Source of the DNA: Verrucomicrobiota bacterium
GTDB taxonomy: Bacteria; Verrucomicrobiota; Verrucomicrobiia; Chthoniobacterales; JAFAMB01
Length of the DNA stretch: 64,000 nucleotides
NCBI GenBank assembly: GCA_019239825.1
Contig: JAFAZK010000280.1
Span: forward strand, 1 to 64,000
Reading direction: 5' to 3'
Under the pieces are notes generated by a model. That model was given only the letters and a program-made list of their open reading frames with translations, was not told the origin of the DNA and made no database searches. Of this stretch, positions 52,673-61,386 are shown piece after piece (the first letter of the stretch is position 1; each line of letters starts with the position of its first letter). The position numbers and the translations under genes were made by a program.

Positions 52673-55600
52673 CTACACCTCAAACGCCAGGATACGCGGA
52701 AGCTCGCCGGGATACGCAAAACATAGCAGCGAATATCCGATCCCGGAGATTCCGCGAAACAGGCTCGGTGAGAAGCAGAAGTTTTCGCCCACACTCTGTT
52801 GAAGACGAAAGAACGCTCCTCGCAGACCGCGTTCGAGAGTTTGCTCGATAAGATTCGCGGCACTAGCCTGGAACTCAGGCCGGTTCTCCCGGCTGGCGAT
52901 ATAACTCAGGACCTCGGCAATGCCGAAGTTTCCGCAGCACCAGTGGTCCATGCTGCCTCGCTGGCGGATCTTTTCAACGACGATATCCAGCTCGTCGCGG
53001 GAAAGCTTTTGCGGTGTCTCCACGCCGACCGTGGCTAAAAGAATGCCGGCGGCGCCGTTGCACCAGTTATTGAGAGAACCTTGCGGTCCTCTTACTGCGA
53101 TTGGCCAAGAACTGTTTTTCGGGTCAAAAAAACCTCTCATCAGTTTCAAGGCTCGCTCAACGAGTTCGTTGAACTGTGGATCACAGAAAGTGCGGCTGTA
53201 TTCGGTCAAGGCAAAACTGATGCCCGCTAAGCCGTGAGCAAAACCGACATAGGAATCGCCGTTAGACCTGGTCCAGCCGAGCTCGGGATGGTAACGAGCC
53301 GCCAGCATCCGAGCTGCAGCGAGCGCGTTGCCGGCCGCACCGGCGTCTTTTGTGACCTGATAAAGTCGTGTAAGCGCGACTAACAATCCGGCCACACCCG
53401 AGATTATGTCAGGCTCATCCGTTTCAGGCCTTAATTTGACTCTTTTATTCAGCGCTAGAGCCAGTGCAGTCCAATCACTGTCCTTGGTTAGCCTTCCCAG
53501 AACCAAAGCGCCGTAAATCAGAGCCCCGACTCCATTGCAGATACCGGGAGGATAGTCAGCAGGCGGCTCGAAGACAGCCAGCCTTTCCATGAATCTCGAT
53601 CCCGGGCGTTTCGGGAAAGCGGATCCTGTTAACTGGTCAACCGCCGCTAGAAAAATGAGCGGCCCCATATCTCCCAGATAGATCCCTTCGCGGTGAGCAG
53701 CGCTGAGATCGCGCGGAAGAAAACTCGGCGGATCCCATAGATACGGGCCATCTGATTTACTGATTCGCTGAGTTAATTCGTTAGCAAACTGCTGGACGAC
53801 TGTTTCGGCCTGCGCGCCGGTTAACGGCTTTTCGATGGTCGCTGGAAAACGTCTGAGGGATTCCTGGATCACCTCCGTCTGAAAGCGGAAATCGTCTGCT
53901 CCCATGGCAGCGATTCGTTCGAAAACGATATCGATCGGTTTCTTTCGAGCCGCGCTGGGCAGATGAAAGTTTCGACCAAGTAATTCCGTGCTGTTCAGCC
54001 GAATATGGAACCTCGGTATATCCAAGCCGAGCAATGACTGAACCTCGAAATCGATCAGCGTCTTGGTTTCTGGGGTTAGAGCGTTGTCTCGCAACGGGAC
54101 ACGATAAAGCTGCTCAAAAACGATGCTTTGGCGCACGCCAGAGGTCAGACATTTGGGAGCACGTGCTTGCTTCAGCAGGAAACCATAAAGGGTCGTCGGA
54201 CGGTAAACGAACCTGGTCTTACTTTGGGCAAATTGTTCGATTAACCGGCTAAACTCGGTTTTCCGATCTGATACGAAATGATAGAGCCGGCCAAAGCCCG
54301 TTATGAGTTCGGCTTGGTAACGCCGCACATCCTGGATCTCATTGCCCAAACGGACAGTGTTGCCGGCATGCCTGGGTGATCGCGGCTTGGTGACTGGCCG
54401 CATCTGGTCGGAGTTGAGATTTTCCCAGTCAGTCACGTTTGTGTGTGTTAGGTCCACAAAACCGCTGCCCAGGCCGCAATAATCTGCCGGTACATGGGAG
54501 GCGCTTAATTGCCAGAAGGGCAACAAACCGGTCTCGATCACTGATGGGTTTCCTAGTTCCAAGACGTGCGCAGCGCCAGGTGTCGAATCGAACTTCGCGC
54601 TTCCACGTCCAGGGTGAAAAAATGATTCCGTGTCGATAGGAACCGGGCGATCGCCGGCAGCGATCACATTTTCGAATCCCAGATCACATCCATTCAGCAG
54701 ATAAGCCAGACAGAGGAGTTCGCCACCGCCCCGGTAATAATGCCGGACATCTTGGGCGTTTTGACAGGGAGATTGTTCGATAAATTCTTCCCAGCCATAT
54801 TCCTCACGCTTGATTACTCGCGCCAGGCGCCAAGCCGCGGTGAATCCGACCCCGGCAAGCCACCGATCAACTCGAACAAGCGCTTCAGCAATGGAAAGGT
54901 CTTTAGGCTTGTATAGCACCTGCTTGCCGTCGTCGAAAATGAGCAAGATCACTTGCTTACCTCCATCGTGCCGATCCGATATGCCCGTTTTTGTCCGTAC
55001 TAGTTTTGGCCAGCGATTCTCTGACTGACCCAACGCGATCACTTCAGAAAAGTCAGTTCGGAGACGCTCCAGGAATAGGTTAGTGGAGTTAGTCCAGGAT
55101 GTGAGTAAATGGCTGATCTGGCGGGCTAAAACCGGGAATCGTTCAAATAAGATCCGGTACTCGCTTTGGCGGACGCTTTGGATAAAGGTCTCGAAACTGC
55201 CGCCATTCTGCTGATGTTGAGAGAATTGCGCGAAGCTCGGGAAAGAAGCAAGTTCGGAGATTTCTTGGAGAAGCGAAAGCAGCAAAGAATCGATCGCCGA
55301 TGCCGTCACGGCGTCGGGTGACAGCGATAAGTTCTGACGAGCGAAAGCGATCAGGGGTAGCCAGAGAACTGAAAATGGAAATGCTTGGCTCCCCTCCAAA
55401 TCAACGGGGGGATACTGAAGAGCTTGGTTGAGAACTTCTTCCCATCGATCCCTTTGGGTCACCGGTTCTGGCGGCTCGGAGGTGACATAAACGGCCTGCT
55501 CTTCGGAAACACCAAGCGATCTCAGGCGAGCAGAAAATCGGTCATAAGTGCCCGTCGTGAATACCTGTTTCCAATCGCGGAAATCGTCTCCGGGTTCCGG

Positions 55601-55687
55601 AGTTGCCTGGGGTTCGGTAGGCGCTGCGGCTAACCGCTCGTGAAGATAGTGAGCTTGGGCAGAGAGGGCAGCTAATGATTTAGACAT
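52673..55687 (-). CDS. Type II lanthipeptide synthetase LanM
   Basis: Bifunctional enzyme, 1004 residues: dehydrates Ser/Thr of a precursor, then adds Cys thiols to make thioether rings. Dehydratase half: SDRHDGGKQVILLIFDDGKQVLYKPKDL near 237-263, and LNGCDLGFENVIAAGDRPVPIDTESFF near 331-357; the usual His of DxHxEN is Gly here. Cyclase half: GVGALIYG, GFAHGLAGISFALTEY, and the zinc ligands in NWCNGAAGI and DHWCCGNFGIAEVL, a CCG site like that of ProcM, which modifies many substrates. The start (ATG 55687) lies four bases after a strong hairpin. Precursors are directly upstream on the same strand. Product unknown. Confidence 0.94.
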   Translation of the reverse strand: MSKSLAALSAQAHYLHERLAAAPTEPQATPEPGDDFRDWKQVFTTGTYDRFSARLRSLGVSEEQAVYVTSEPPEPVTQRDRWEEVLNQALQYPPVDLEGSQAFPFSVLWLPLIAFARQNLSLSPDAVTASAIDSLLLSLLQEISELASFPSFAQFSQHQQNGGSFETFIQSVRQSEYRILFERFPVLARQISHLLTSWTNSTNLFLERLRTDFSEVIALGQSENRWPKLVRTKTGISDRHDGGKQVILLIFDDGKQVLYKPKDLSIAEALVRVDRWLAGVGFTAAWRLARVIKREEYGWEEFIEQSPCQNAQDVRHYYRGGGELLCLAYLLNGCDLGFENVIAAGDRPVPIDTESFFHPGRGSAKFDSTPGAAHVLELGNPSVIETGLLPFWQLSASHVPADYCGLGSGFVDLTHTNVTDWENLNSDQMRPVTKPRSPRHAGNTVRLGNEIQDVRRYQAELITGFGRLYHFVSDRKTEFSRLIEQFAQSKTRFVYRPTTLYGFLLKQARAPKCLTSGVRQSIVFEQLYRVPLRDNALTPETKTLIDFEVQSLLGLDIPRFHIRLNSTELLGRNFHLPSAARKKPIDIVFERIAAMGADDFRFQTEVIQESLRRFPATIEKPLTGAQAETVVQQFANELTQRISKSDGPYLWDPPSFLPRDLSAAHREGIYLGDMGPLIFLAAVDQLTGSAFPKRPGSRFMERLAVFEPPADYPPGICNGVGALIYGALVLGRLTKDSDWTALALALNKRVKLRPETDEPDIISGVAGLLVALTRLYQVTKDAGAAGNALAAARMLAARYHPELGWTRSNGDSYVGFAHGLAGISFALTEYSRTFCDPQFNELVERALKLMRGFFDPKNSSWPIAVRGPQGSLNNWCNGAAGILLATVGVETPQKLSRDELDIVVEKIRQRGSMDHWCCGNFGIAEVLSYIASRENRPEFQASAANLIEQTLERGLRGAFFRLQQSVGENFCFSPSLFRGISGIGYSLLCFAYPGELPRILAFEV

Positions 55688-55691
55688 AAAT

Positions 55692-55717
55692 AGCCGCCAT
55701 CGGAACCGATGGCGGCT
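55692..55717 (-). promoter_or_regulatory. Hairpin abutting the lanM start
   Basis: AGCCGCCATCGG and CCGATGGCGGCT are perfect complements separated by AA; on the transcript the stem ends four bases before the lanM ATG and covers the position of the ribosome site. Confidence 0.65.
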
Positions 55718-55760
55718 TCAAAAATGCTTCGTCCTAGCAAATAAGTGCTATCGGCGCGGC

Positions 55761-55895
55761 TTAGGCGATGTTGACCGTGCTCAACACGTTGGAGCAGCTG
55801 ACGCTCTGAATAGAGGTGGTATCGTTGATGCCGCCGGCAACGTCTTCGAGTTGTTCGTCGCTAATGGATTCTGGTTTGTTGGTTTCTTCGCTCAT
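55761..55895 (-). CDS. Lanthipeptide precursor 1, double-glycine type
   Basis: 44 residues. Leader MSEETNKPESISDEQLEDVAGG with the ELxxVxGG-like processing site, core of 22 residues starting INDTTSIQSVSC. The core has eight Ser/Thr and one Cys (34), allowing one thioether ring plus dehydro residues. Nearest of the three to lanM (gap of 73 bases including the hairpin). Found by comparing the three repeats; too short for a normal gene cut-off. Confidence 0.88.
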   Translation of the reverse strand: MSEETNKPESISDEQLEDVAGGINDTTSIQSVSCSNVLSTVNIA

Positions 55896-55961
55896 ATTAT
55901 CCGTAGGTTTATGGTTCTCGTTTGTTAAGTCGGAATTGGCCGGCTTTTCTCTGGCGCGGCT

Positions 55962-56096
55962 TTAGGCGATGTTGATCGTGCTCAACACGTTGGAGCAGCT
56001 AACGCTCTGAATAGAGGTGGTATCATTGATGCCGCCGGCAACGTCTTCGAGTTGTTCGTCGCTGACCTGTTCTGGTTTGTTGGTTTCTTCGCTCAT
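55962..56096 (-). CDS. Lanthipeptide precursor 2, double-glycine type
   Basis: 44 residues, differing from precursor 1 at residues 10-11 (QV instead of SI) in the leader and residue 41 (Ile instead of Val) in the core. Same GG site, same single Cys. The 66-base spacer upstream of precursor 1 is unlike the coding parts, so selection has kept the peptide, not the DNA. Confidence 0.88.
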   Translation of the reverse strand: MSEETNKPEQVSDEQLEDVAGGINDTTSIQSVSCSNVLSTINIA

Positions 56097-56165
56097 ATTA
56101 AATCGGTTTGTCCGGTTTTGGGTTTCTTTTAGGATCGGAGTTCGCCCATTCTTCCTGTGCCAGAC

Positions 56166-56300
56166 TTAGGCGATGTTGACCGTGCTCAACACGTTGGAAC
56201 AGCTAACGCTCTGAATAGAGGTGGTATCGTTGATGCCGCCGGCTACATCCTCGAGTTGCTCATCACTGATCGATTCTGGTTTGTTGGTATCTTCGCTCAT
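56166..56300 (-). CDS. Lanthipeptide precursor 3, double-glycine type
   Basis: 44 residues, differing from precursor 1 by Asp for Glu at residue 4 only. Several silent differences in the leader (GAG, GTA, GAT codons) show it is the oldest-diverged copy although its core is identical to that of precursor 1. First of the three in transcription order, after the NHLP precursor gene. Confidence 0.88.
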   Translation of the reverse strand: MSEDTNKPESISDEQLEDVAGGINDTTSIQSVSCSNVLSTVNIA

Positions 56301-56362
56301 ATGGTTGGGTGTACGGTTGGTTTGGTTTCTGGTTGTGGTTCTCGAATGCCGCGCTCGAGAGT

Positions 56363-56677
56363 TTAGAGGCTGGAATCCGGGCCTAAGAACGTGTTGTTCT
56401 CAGCGCTTAAGAATCCGCCCGCTATTGTTTCAAGCTCGGCGTCCGAAAGGTTTGCATTCTGGTCCGGGAAATCCTTTGGCAAGACGATGTACATCAGATC
56501 GTCTGTCTCTTGCAGGAGTACTACCTTCAGCCGATCCGGTAATGTGGTGCCTAGTGCTCGCTCGACGGCGAACTTTGGGTTCGCTAGCAAGGATTCCCGA
56601 AACGCCTCATCTTTCAAGGCCGCCCTTACGAGTACCTCTTTGACGTCTTTTCGTGAGATATTCGAGTTGGAATCCAT
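56363..56677 (-). CDS. NHLP-type leader peptide precursor with Cys-free core
   Basis: 104 residues. The leader has the nitrile-hydratase-like pattern: EVLVRAALKDEAFRESLLANPKFAVERALGTTLPDRLKVVLLQETDDLMYIVLPKDF, then DAELETIAGG at 79-88, then a 16-residue core FLSAENNTFLGPDSSL. NHLP precursors are exported by NHLM-type transporters, as encoded upstream here. The core has Ser and Thr but no Cys, so LanM could dehydrate it but not make rings. First gene after the sigma-54 promoter. Confidence 0.85.
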   Translation of the reverse strand: MDSNSNISRKDVKEVLVRAALKDEAFRESLLANPKFAVERALGTTLPDRLKVVLLQETDDLMYIVLPKDFPDQNANLSDAELETIAGGFLSAENNTFLGPDSSL

Positions 56678-56791
56678 TTCTACTCTTTGTCTCCGGTGTG
56701 CCCGACATCCACTTCCGTGTCCGCCGAGCTATTTAGCAATGGGTGTGCCATAACTACGTCTGTTGATTCAAGTATCTGGGATATGGTCAGT

Positions 56792-56807
56792 TGCATACAT
56801 TTAGCCA
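56792..56807 (-). promoter_or_regulatory. Sigma-54 promoter (-24/-12) for the precursor genes
   Basis: On the minus strand TGGCTAAATGTATGCA has the invariant GG and GC at exactly ten bases apart, with TGGC and TGCA shoulders, as in sigma-54 sites. Transcription would start near 56781, about 104 bases upstream of the NHLP precursor. The neighbouring activator supports the call. Confidence 0.62.
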
Positions 56808-56833
56808 TTTTAGCTTCCTGACTGAACAACCCA

Positions 56834-56878
56834 AAAATGGAACTCCGATTCTCGAAAATGGAACGACAGCTCCATTTT
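56834..56878. promoter_or_regulatory. Upstream activator site: inverted and direct AAAATGGA repeats
   Basis: AAAATGGA (56855-56862) and TCCATTTT (56871-56878) are perfect inverted halves separated by eight bases. A direct copy AAAATGGAAC also lies at 56834-56843, 21 bases (two turns) from the second at 56855-56864. The site is about 50-70 bases upstream of the sigma-54 promoter, a usual place for enhancer binding by such activators. Confidence 0.6.
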
Positions 56879-56897
56879 AGGTTCGCGGTCCGCTGTT

Positions 56898-58061
56898 TCA
56901 CTCCTCTGGCTTCAGGCGATGGTGCCGCAGAAAATCCATGAACTTTTGATAGTGTTCCGGCCTGATATTGAGTAGGACACTCATCCGGCGATAACTGCCT
57001 CTGGCTGCTAACAGTCCCTGGGAGATTATCTCGCGGACCTGAGCTCGATTTAAGTCGCGGTCGAGAAAAGGCTCATGAACGACGTCCCAAAACGACCTCC
57101 CCTGCTCGACCATATCCTCGAATAGTTCATTCTTGCCGGTGCCCGGACCAGGTAAACTTGCTTGGCGAAGCTCGCTGACAAAATGATCTGGCTCTATGTA
57201 CTTTGATTCCGCCATGGAGAAGCCGATCGTGACGATGCTCCGGAGCTCCCGAACATTGCCCGGCCAGGGGTATCGCTCTAGAAACTTGATCGATGTAGGC
57301 GAGAATGCCTTCTTGAGGTTGTATTCCTGATTCAGCTTATCGACAAAATAACTAATTAATAGTTTCCAATCCTCATCGCGTTCCCGCAAAGCTGGGATAT
57401 CCAAGGGAAAATAGCGGAGGCGGAAATAAAGATCTTGGCGAAAATGACCGGTGGCGATCATATCGCGCAGCGGTCTGTTAGTGGCTGCTATTACCCGAAC
57501 ATCCACCGAATAGGTTTTGGTCGAGCCCAACGGTTTAACTTCCTTTTCCGCGAGTGCTCGCAGCAACATGGTCTGAGCAGTGGGAGGAAGATCACCGACT
57601 TCATCCAGGAAAACGGCGCCTCTGTCCGCCGCATCAAATAGACCTTTATGATCAGCGATGGCGCCGGTAAAGCTGCCTTTAACGTGCCCGAATAGTTCGC
57701 TAACGGTTACGTTGCCTTCGCTGTATTGTGGGCAATTGACCACCACAAAAGGCTCGCTAATGCGCGAGCTCATCAGATGGCAGGCTTTAGCAAATAACTC
57801 TTTGCCTACACCACTCTCGCCTGTGATCAGGATGGTTTGATTGAATTTGGCGAACTTTTGAACTTTGTCTAAAGTGTCTCGCATTTTCGAACTGACACCG
57901 ACTAGATCAACCGCTTGCTTTATTCCCCATTTCTCTAGGGACTTGACGCGGACCTGGAAGGCCACATCCGTCATGGTTTTGTCAGTTTCGCGGCTAACTT
58001 TCGTAGACGGAAACGGAACCACGTTAGCGGTACTATCGCTCTCCATAAATGCAAGACACAC
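56898..58061 (-). CDS. Sigma-54-dependent transcriptional activator, no sensor domain
   Basis: 387 residues. A short N-terminus of about 60 residues without receiver, GAF or PAS, then the AAA+ domain: Walker A TGESGVGKELFAKA, the sigma-54 contact loop GSFTGA (usual form GAFTGA), Walker B GAVFLDEVGDLPP, arginine finger region GHFRQDLYFRL and WPGNVRELRS. The C-terminus (RAQVREIISQGLLAARGSYRRMSVLLNIRPEHYQKFMDF) is a Fis-like DNA-binding helix-turn-helix. Plan like PspF. It sits between the transporter genes and the precursors and probably acts at 56834-56878. A Met six codons in is an alternative start. Confidence 0.9.
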   Translation of the reverse strand: MCLAFMESDSTANVVPFPSTKVSRETDKTMTDVAFQVRVKSLEKWGIKQAVDLVGVSSKMRDTLDKVQKFAKFNQTILITGESGVGKELFAKACHLMSSRISEPFVVVNCPQYSEGNVTVSELFGHVKGSFTGAIADHKGLFDAADRGAVFLDEVGDLPPTAQTMLLRALAEKEVKPLGSTKTYSVDVRVIAATNRPLRDMIATGHFRQDLYFRLRYFPLDIPALRERDEDWKLLISYFVDKLNQEYNLKKAFSPTSIKFLERYPWPGNVRELRSIVTIGFSMAESKYIEPDHFVSELRQASLPGPGTGKNELFEDMVEQGRSFWDVVHEPFLDRDLNRAQVREIISQGLLAARGSYRRMSVLLNIRPEHYQKFMDFLRHHRLKPEE

Positions 58062-58127
58062 GAGGCCGGGAACCGCCCTTATCCTCTACCTACTCTGGAC
58101 CATACCAACTGTTTTTCCGCAAGATGC

Positions 58128-58218
58128 GCGTAGGGTCCTGTCCCATAAATAGCATGGCTTTTGCCGGCGGCCTATTCTGATCGCGACGAAAGCCATGTTA
58201 TTTATGGGTAGTACCCTA
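58128..58218. repeat. Inverted repeat between ABC transporter and activator genes
   Basis: CCCATAAATAGCATGGCTTT and AAAGCCATGTTATTTATGGG pair over about 20 bases with one mismatch, extended by AGGGTCCTG-like sequence against TACCCTA. The loop is about 30 bases. No gene in 58062-58228. Confidence 0.7.
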
Positions 58219-58228
58219 AGTTACAGAA

Positions 58229-61180
58229 TCAGGCTAGTTGTCGTCTGGCGAGGTCGGCGAATGGTCCCGCCTGATTCATCAACTCAGTGTAAGTCCCGGT
58301 CTGTGCGAGTTCACCATTTTGCAGCACGAATATTCGATCCGCATTGATGATCGTGCTCAACCGGTGCGCGATGACGATTCGGGTCGCCTGCATCGCGTCC
58401 AAACTTTCCGTGACTTTTCTTTGGGTTTCATTGTCCATGGCGCTGGTCGCTTCGTCAAAAAAGACAATGCGGGGCCGGTTTACCAGCGCTCGGGCAACCA
58501 TTAGCCTCTGGCGCTGCCCCCCGGAAAAGGTGCCGCCTCCCTCCGAGACCACGGTGTGCATGCCCATGGGCATATTCTTGATGTCCCGGTCTAGACCAGC
58601 CATTCTCGCTGCTTCCCAAGCGTCGTTCACGCTTAGGTTGGTATGTGAACCGATAATGTTCCGATAAATGTCGGTGGGCATCAGCCGGCTGGATTGCAGG
58701 ACAACGCCGATCTGCTGGCGAACTTCGCGGATATCCAAAGAAGACATTTCCTGGCCGTCGTAAAAAATTGCGCCTGATTCGGGTTTTTCGAAGCCAAGGA
58801 ATAACCGCAAGAGCGTCGACTTGCCCGAACCTGATCCTCCAACTAGAGCCACGAACTCGCCAGGCCTGATGCGCAGCGAGATATCTTTCAAAATCAATGG
58901 TGCATCCTGGTTGTATCGGAACGAAAGGTGGTAAACCTCCAACTCACCGCTCAACTCGCCGGGGTGGGCTTTTGCCTCATCGATTTCGGGTTGGGCTTCG
59001 ATAACGGGCCGAAGCCGCTGGAACAAAGGTAAGATCATTAAAAGATCCAACACGACCGTACTCAGTGACAACATGCTTGAGAGGACGTTGGTAAATACTC
59101 CGTTAAACGCCACGAATTGGCCGGTGGTCATGTTGAATTTCTCTTGTCCCTGCGCAGCCTGATCCTTGAACCAGCCATATAAAAGGAATAGCAGAGCCGT
59201 CGCGATCACGGGATAAACCCGGCTGAAAACTTGAACGATATTCCCGAGAAATTCGACTCGGAAGGCCAGCCTTTTCTGAGTCGAGAACTTCCTGGTCCAT
59301 TCCCGGAACGCAGAATCTTCGGCGCCGGACACTCGGATTTTCGCAACCCCGTTTATCAGCTGCAGAACCAAGCCTGTAATTAATCCTCGGATGCGGAACA
59401 TCTGCCGCTGGTTCGTCAGCTGCATCAAGTTGATGCAGAGCGGTAAGATCACGGAGAAACCGATAAGACCGAACGCCGCCCAGGCCATCTTGGCGTTGAA
59501 CGTAAAAAGGAAGATGCCGGTTATCAATGTGCTGATAGCACCGACGATGGCTTGAGTACCGGATTGAGAAATAGCCTGCCGAATCTGTTCGACTCCCAAT
59601 GCCCGGTCTGTGAGGTCACCTGAGGTATAGTCGCGAAAGAATTGAGATGGCAGGTTGAGTAGACGGTCCCAGACGCCTGCTTGTACGGAATAATCCATTT
59701 TGCCGGTCAGGCGGAGGACGGCGATCGAACGAGTTAGTTCGAAAGCGAATGTGCCTAAGGCGGCCGCGAAAAGCCCAACGGCAAATTGAGCCAGTTGACT
59801 GCGATCGGCAGCGGGAATAACGCTGTCGATGATCTGACCGCTGAAGTACGGCGTTACCATTCCCAAAAACCCAACTAACACTCCCATCAGGCTGATGGTG
59901 CGCAGATCGGCGTGACAAGTCCGCATGCCGAATTTAATCAGGTCCCAAGCACCAAGCCGCCTTTCCGGTAGAGGCGTATATAAAGAAACGGCGAAGGGCG
60001 ACAGAGTGGCAGCGCTTGAAGCAGTAACCACAACGCGTTCCACCGTGCGTGGGTCCGCTAACTCATACGTCGTGTGTCCGGTTTTCAAAATCGCGACTGG
60101 CTCGAGGGTGCCCTCGCGAAACGCTAGCAATGGGCCATGATCGACTTCCCACCACTCGCCTCGGAGCGCTATGGTGCGGTACCGGAACCGGGAAGCCTTT
60201 GCGATCGCTGCGAGTTTATCGCTGACTTGAAAAAGATCGGCTGGGACCTTGACCTGAATGCCGGATGCCTCTCCTACGAGCCGGCAAGCGATGACCAGGG
60301 GATTGCCGGAAGGGTCGGCGAGCAGGCCGGCCGTCTGGAGTTCGCGACGAGTCGCCAGCACGGAGGCGATTTCGCGCAGAGCGGTATCGCGCGACCGCAA
60401 ACCGGACGCCTCTCGCGCACGCAAGCGATTAAAATCATCAACAATTCTGAGCTTCTTATTGATGAACTCGCATTGGCACAACACCTCGTGGAATAGCCCA
60501 AGGCCGATCCAGAAAGTAGGTTGGGTGATGCTGGCAGGAGAGGAAAAACATGACAGCAGGTTATCGTCATAAGATTCGATCCATGTGTCCGAAGACAGAG
60601 GAAGGATAGGAACCCCTTCACCGGATAAAGAGACTCCTTCCATACCCATGTAAAGCGCTTCTCCGCGCAGGACCTGTATCCACACGATCCCGCGGCGCGC
60701 TCGAGCGATCTTGCCGCGAGGCAGTAACACTTGCTTACCGCCGACGAGAACCTCATCCGCTTTTGGTAGTGGCCTCGTATCGCGCGAGACACTGGCAGAA
60801 AGCTGTTCGAGCCAGTGATCGATGAGTTGGCTGAGAGTAGCAGCGTATTCGTGATCGCGTGCCAGCCGTCTCAGATCATCTTGACGCAGCCCGACCAGCT
60901 CCGAGCCTTCGCGACCGGTGAGCAAAAAACAGTAACCGTGCGCTTGCTTGTTAAAGTCCATCCCGAAAATCAAGGAACCTGGCTCCAGCGAAAGGAAGTG
61001 TGACCGCGGGCCGGTAGCTTCGCCGGCTTCGAGCTGCACGGTGAAAATTTCAATCCGGCCCGTGGCGATAAACCAGACGTTCTCAGATCCTTCAACGACG
61101 AAAGATTGGTTCAACCGGAGGACCTGTAGTTCACCGGATTGAATGAGAGCGTTACTAAGAGCTGCTGAAATGGCCGGCAT
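58229..61180 (-). CDS. NHLM-system ABC transporter with CNB-like N-terminus
   Basis: 983 residues, inner-membrane exporter of the NHLM bacteriocin type. Residues 1-150 resemble a cyclic-nucleotide-binding beta-roll (LNQSFVVEGSENVWFIATGRIEIFTV; SLEPGSLIFGM). A spacer leads to six membrane helices (about 420-720: LMGVLVGFLGMVTPYFSGQIIDSVI, LPSQFFRDYTSGDLTDRA) and an ATPase with GGSGSGKSTLLRLFLGFE, Q-loop VVLQSSRLMP, FSGGQRQRLMVARALV, RIVFFDEATSAMD and IVIAHRLSTI. It works with the peptidase-ABC protein and HlyD-like protein encoded just upstream to export NHLP-type peptides. The N-terminal ligand is not known. Confidence 0.9.
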   Translation of the reverse strand: MPAISAALSNALIQSGELQVLRLNQSFVVEGSENVWFIATGRIEIFTVQLEAGEATGPRSHFLSLEPGSLIFGMDFNKQAHGYCFLLTGREGSELVGLRQDDLRRLARDHEYAATLSQLIDHWLEQLSASVSRDTRPLPKADEVLVGGKQVLLPRGKIARARRGIVWIQVLRGEALYMGMEGVSLSGEGVPILPLSSDTWIESYDDNLLSCFSSPASITQPTFWIGLGLFHEVLCQCEFINKKLRIVDDFNRLRAREASGLRSRDTALREIASVLATRRELQTAGLLADPSGNPLVIACRLVGEASGIQVKVPADLFQVSDKLAAIAKASRFRYRTIALRGEWWEVDHGPLLAFREGTLEPVAILKTGHTTYELADPRTVERVVVTASSAATLSPFAVSLYTPLPERRLGAWDLIKFGMRTCHADLRTISLMGVLVGFLGMVTPYFSGQIIDSVIPAADRSQLAQFAVGLFAAALGTFAFELTRSIAVLRLTGKMDYSVQAGVWDRLLNLPSQFFRDYTSGDLTDRALGVEQIRQAISQSGTQAIVGAISTLITGIFLFTFNAKMAWAAFGLIGFSVILPLCINLMQLTNQRQMFRIRGLITGLVLQLINGVAKIRVSGAEDSAFREWTRKFSTQKRLAFRVEFLGNIVQVFSRVYPVIATALLFLLYGWFKDQAAQGQEKFNMTTGQFVAFNGVFTNVLSSMLSLSTVVLDLLMILPLFQRLRPVIEAQPEIDEAKAHPGELSGELEVYHLSFRYNQDAPLILKDISLRIRPGEFVALVGGSGSGKSTLLRLFLGFEKPESGAIFYDGQEMSSLDIREVRQQIGVVLQSSRLMPTDIYRNIIGSHTNLSVNDAWEAARMAGLDRDIKNMPMGMHTVVSEGGGTFSGGQRQRLMVARALVNRPRIVFFDEATSAMDNETQRKVTESLDAMQATRIVIAHRLSTIINADRIFVLQNGELAQTGTYTELMNQAGPFADLARRQLA

Positions 61181-61211
61181 AAGACTGGACCTATCAGCGG
61201 TCCACTCTACG

Positions 61212-61384
61212 GCAGCGGAATATTCCGGCTACGCCGGACCATTCCGCTGCACTGGCGGAAGATGTTGTTAATAGTATCTCGTTCATTCTTTCAGATAGGC
61301 AGTTAGATAGGCGCTAACGCCTATCTAACTGCCCATAGCCTGCGTTCTTAAAAAATCGCCGACGATTTTTTAAGAACGCAGGCT
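61212..61384. repeat. Three strong hairpins between the two ABC genes
   Basis: 61212-61250: GCAGCGGAAT and ATTCCGCTGC around TCCGGC/GCCGGA. 61298-61333: a 16-bp perfect stem GGCAGTTAGATAGGCG with loop CTAA. 61337-61384: a 22-bp perfect stem (AGCCTGCGTTCTTAAAAAAT start) with loop CCGA, beginning two bases after the stop of the peptidase-ABC gene. They likely protect or attenuate the transcript between genes. Confidence 0.75.
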
Positions 61385-61386
61385 GG

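Noticed and set aside
55385..55400. GGCTCCCCTCC inside lanM as a family A arm
   Set aside because: Only 11 bases match, no mirrored partner is near, and the frame is conserved coding sequence.
56680..56901. Minus-strand ORF of 73 codons just upstream of the NHLP precursor
   Set aside because: It covers the AAAATGGA dyad and the GG-N10-GC promoter, has no recognisable family, and its possible internal Met would start on the promoter itself.
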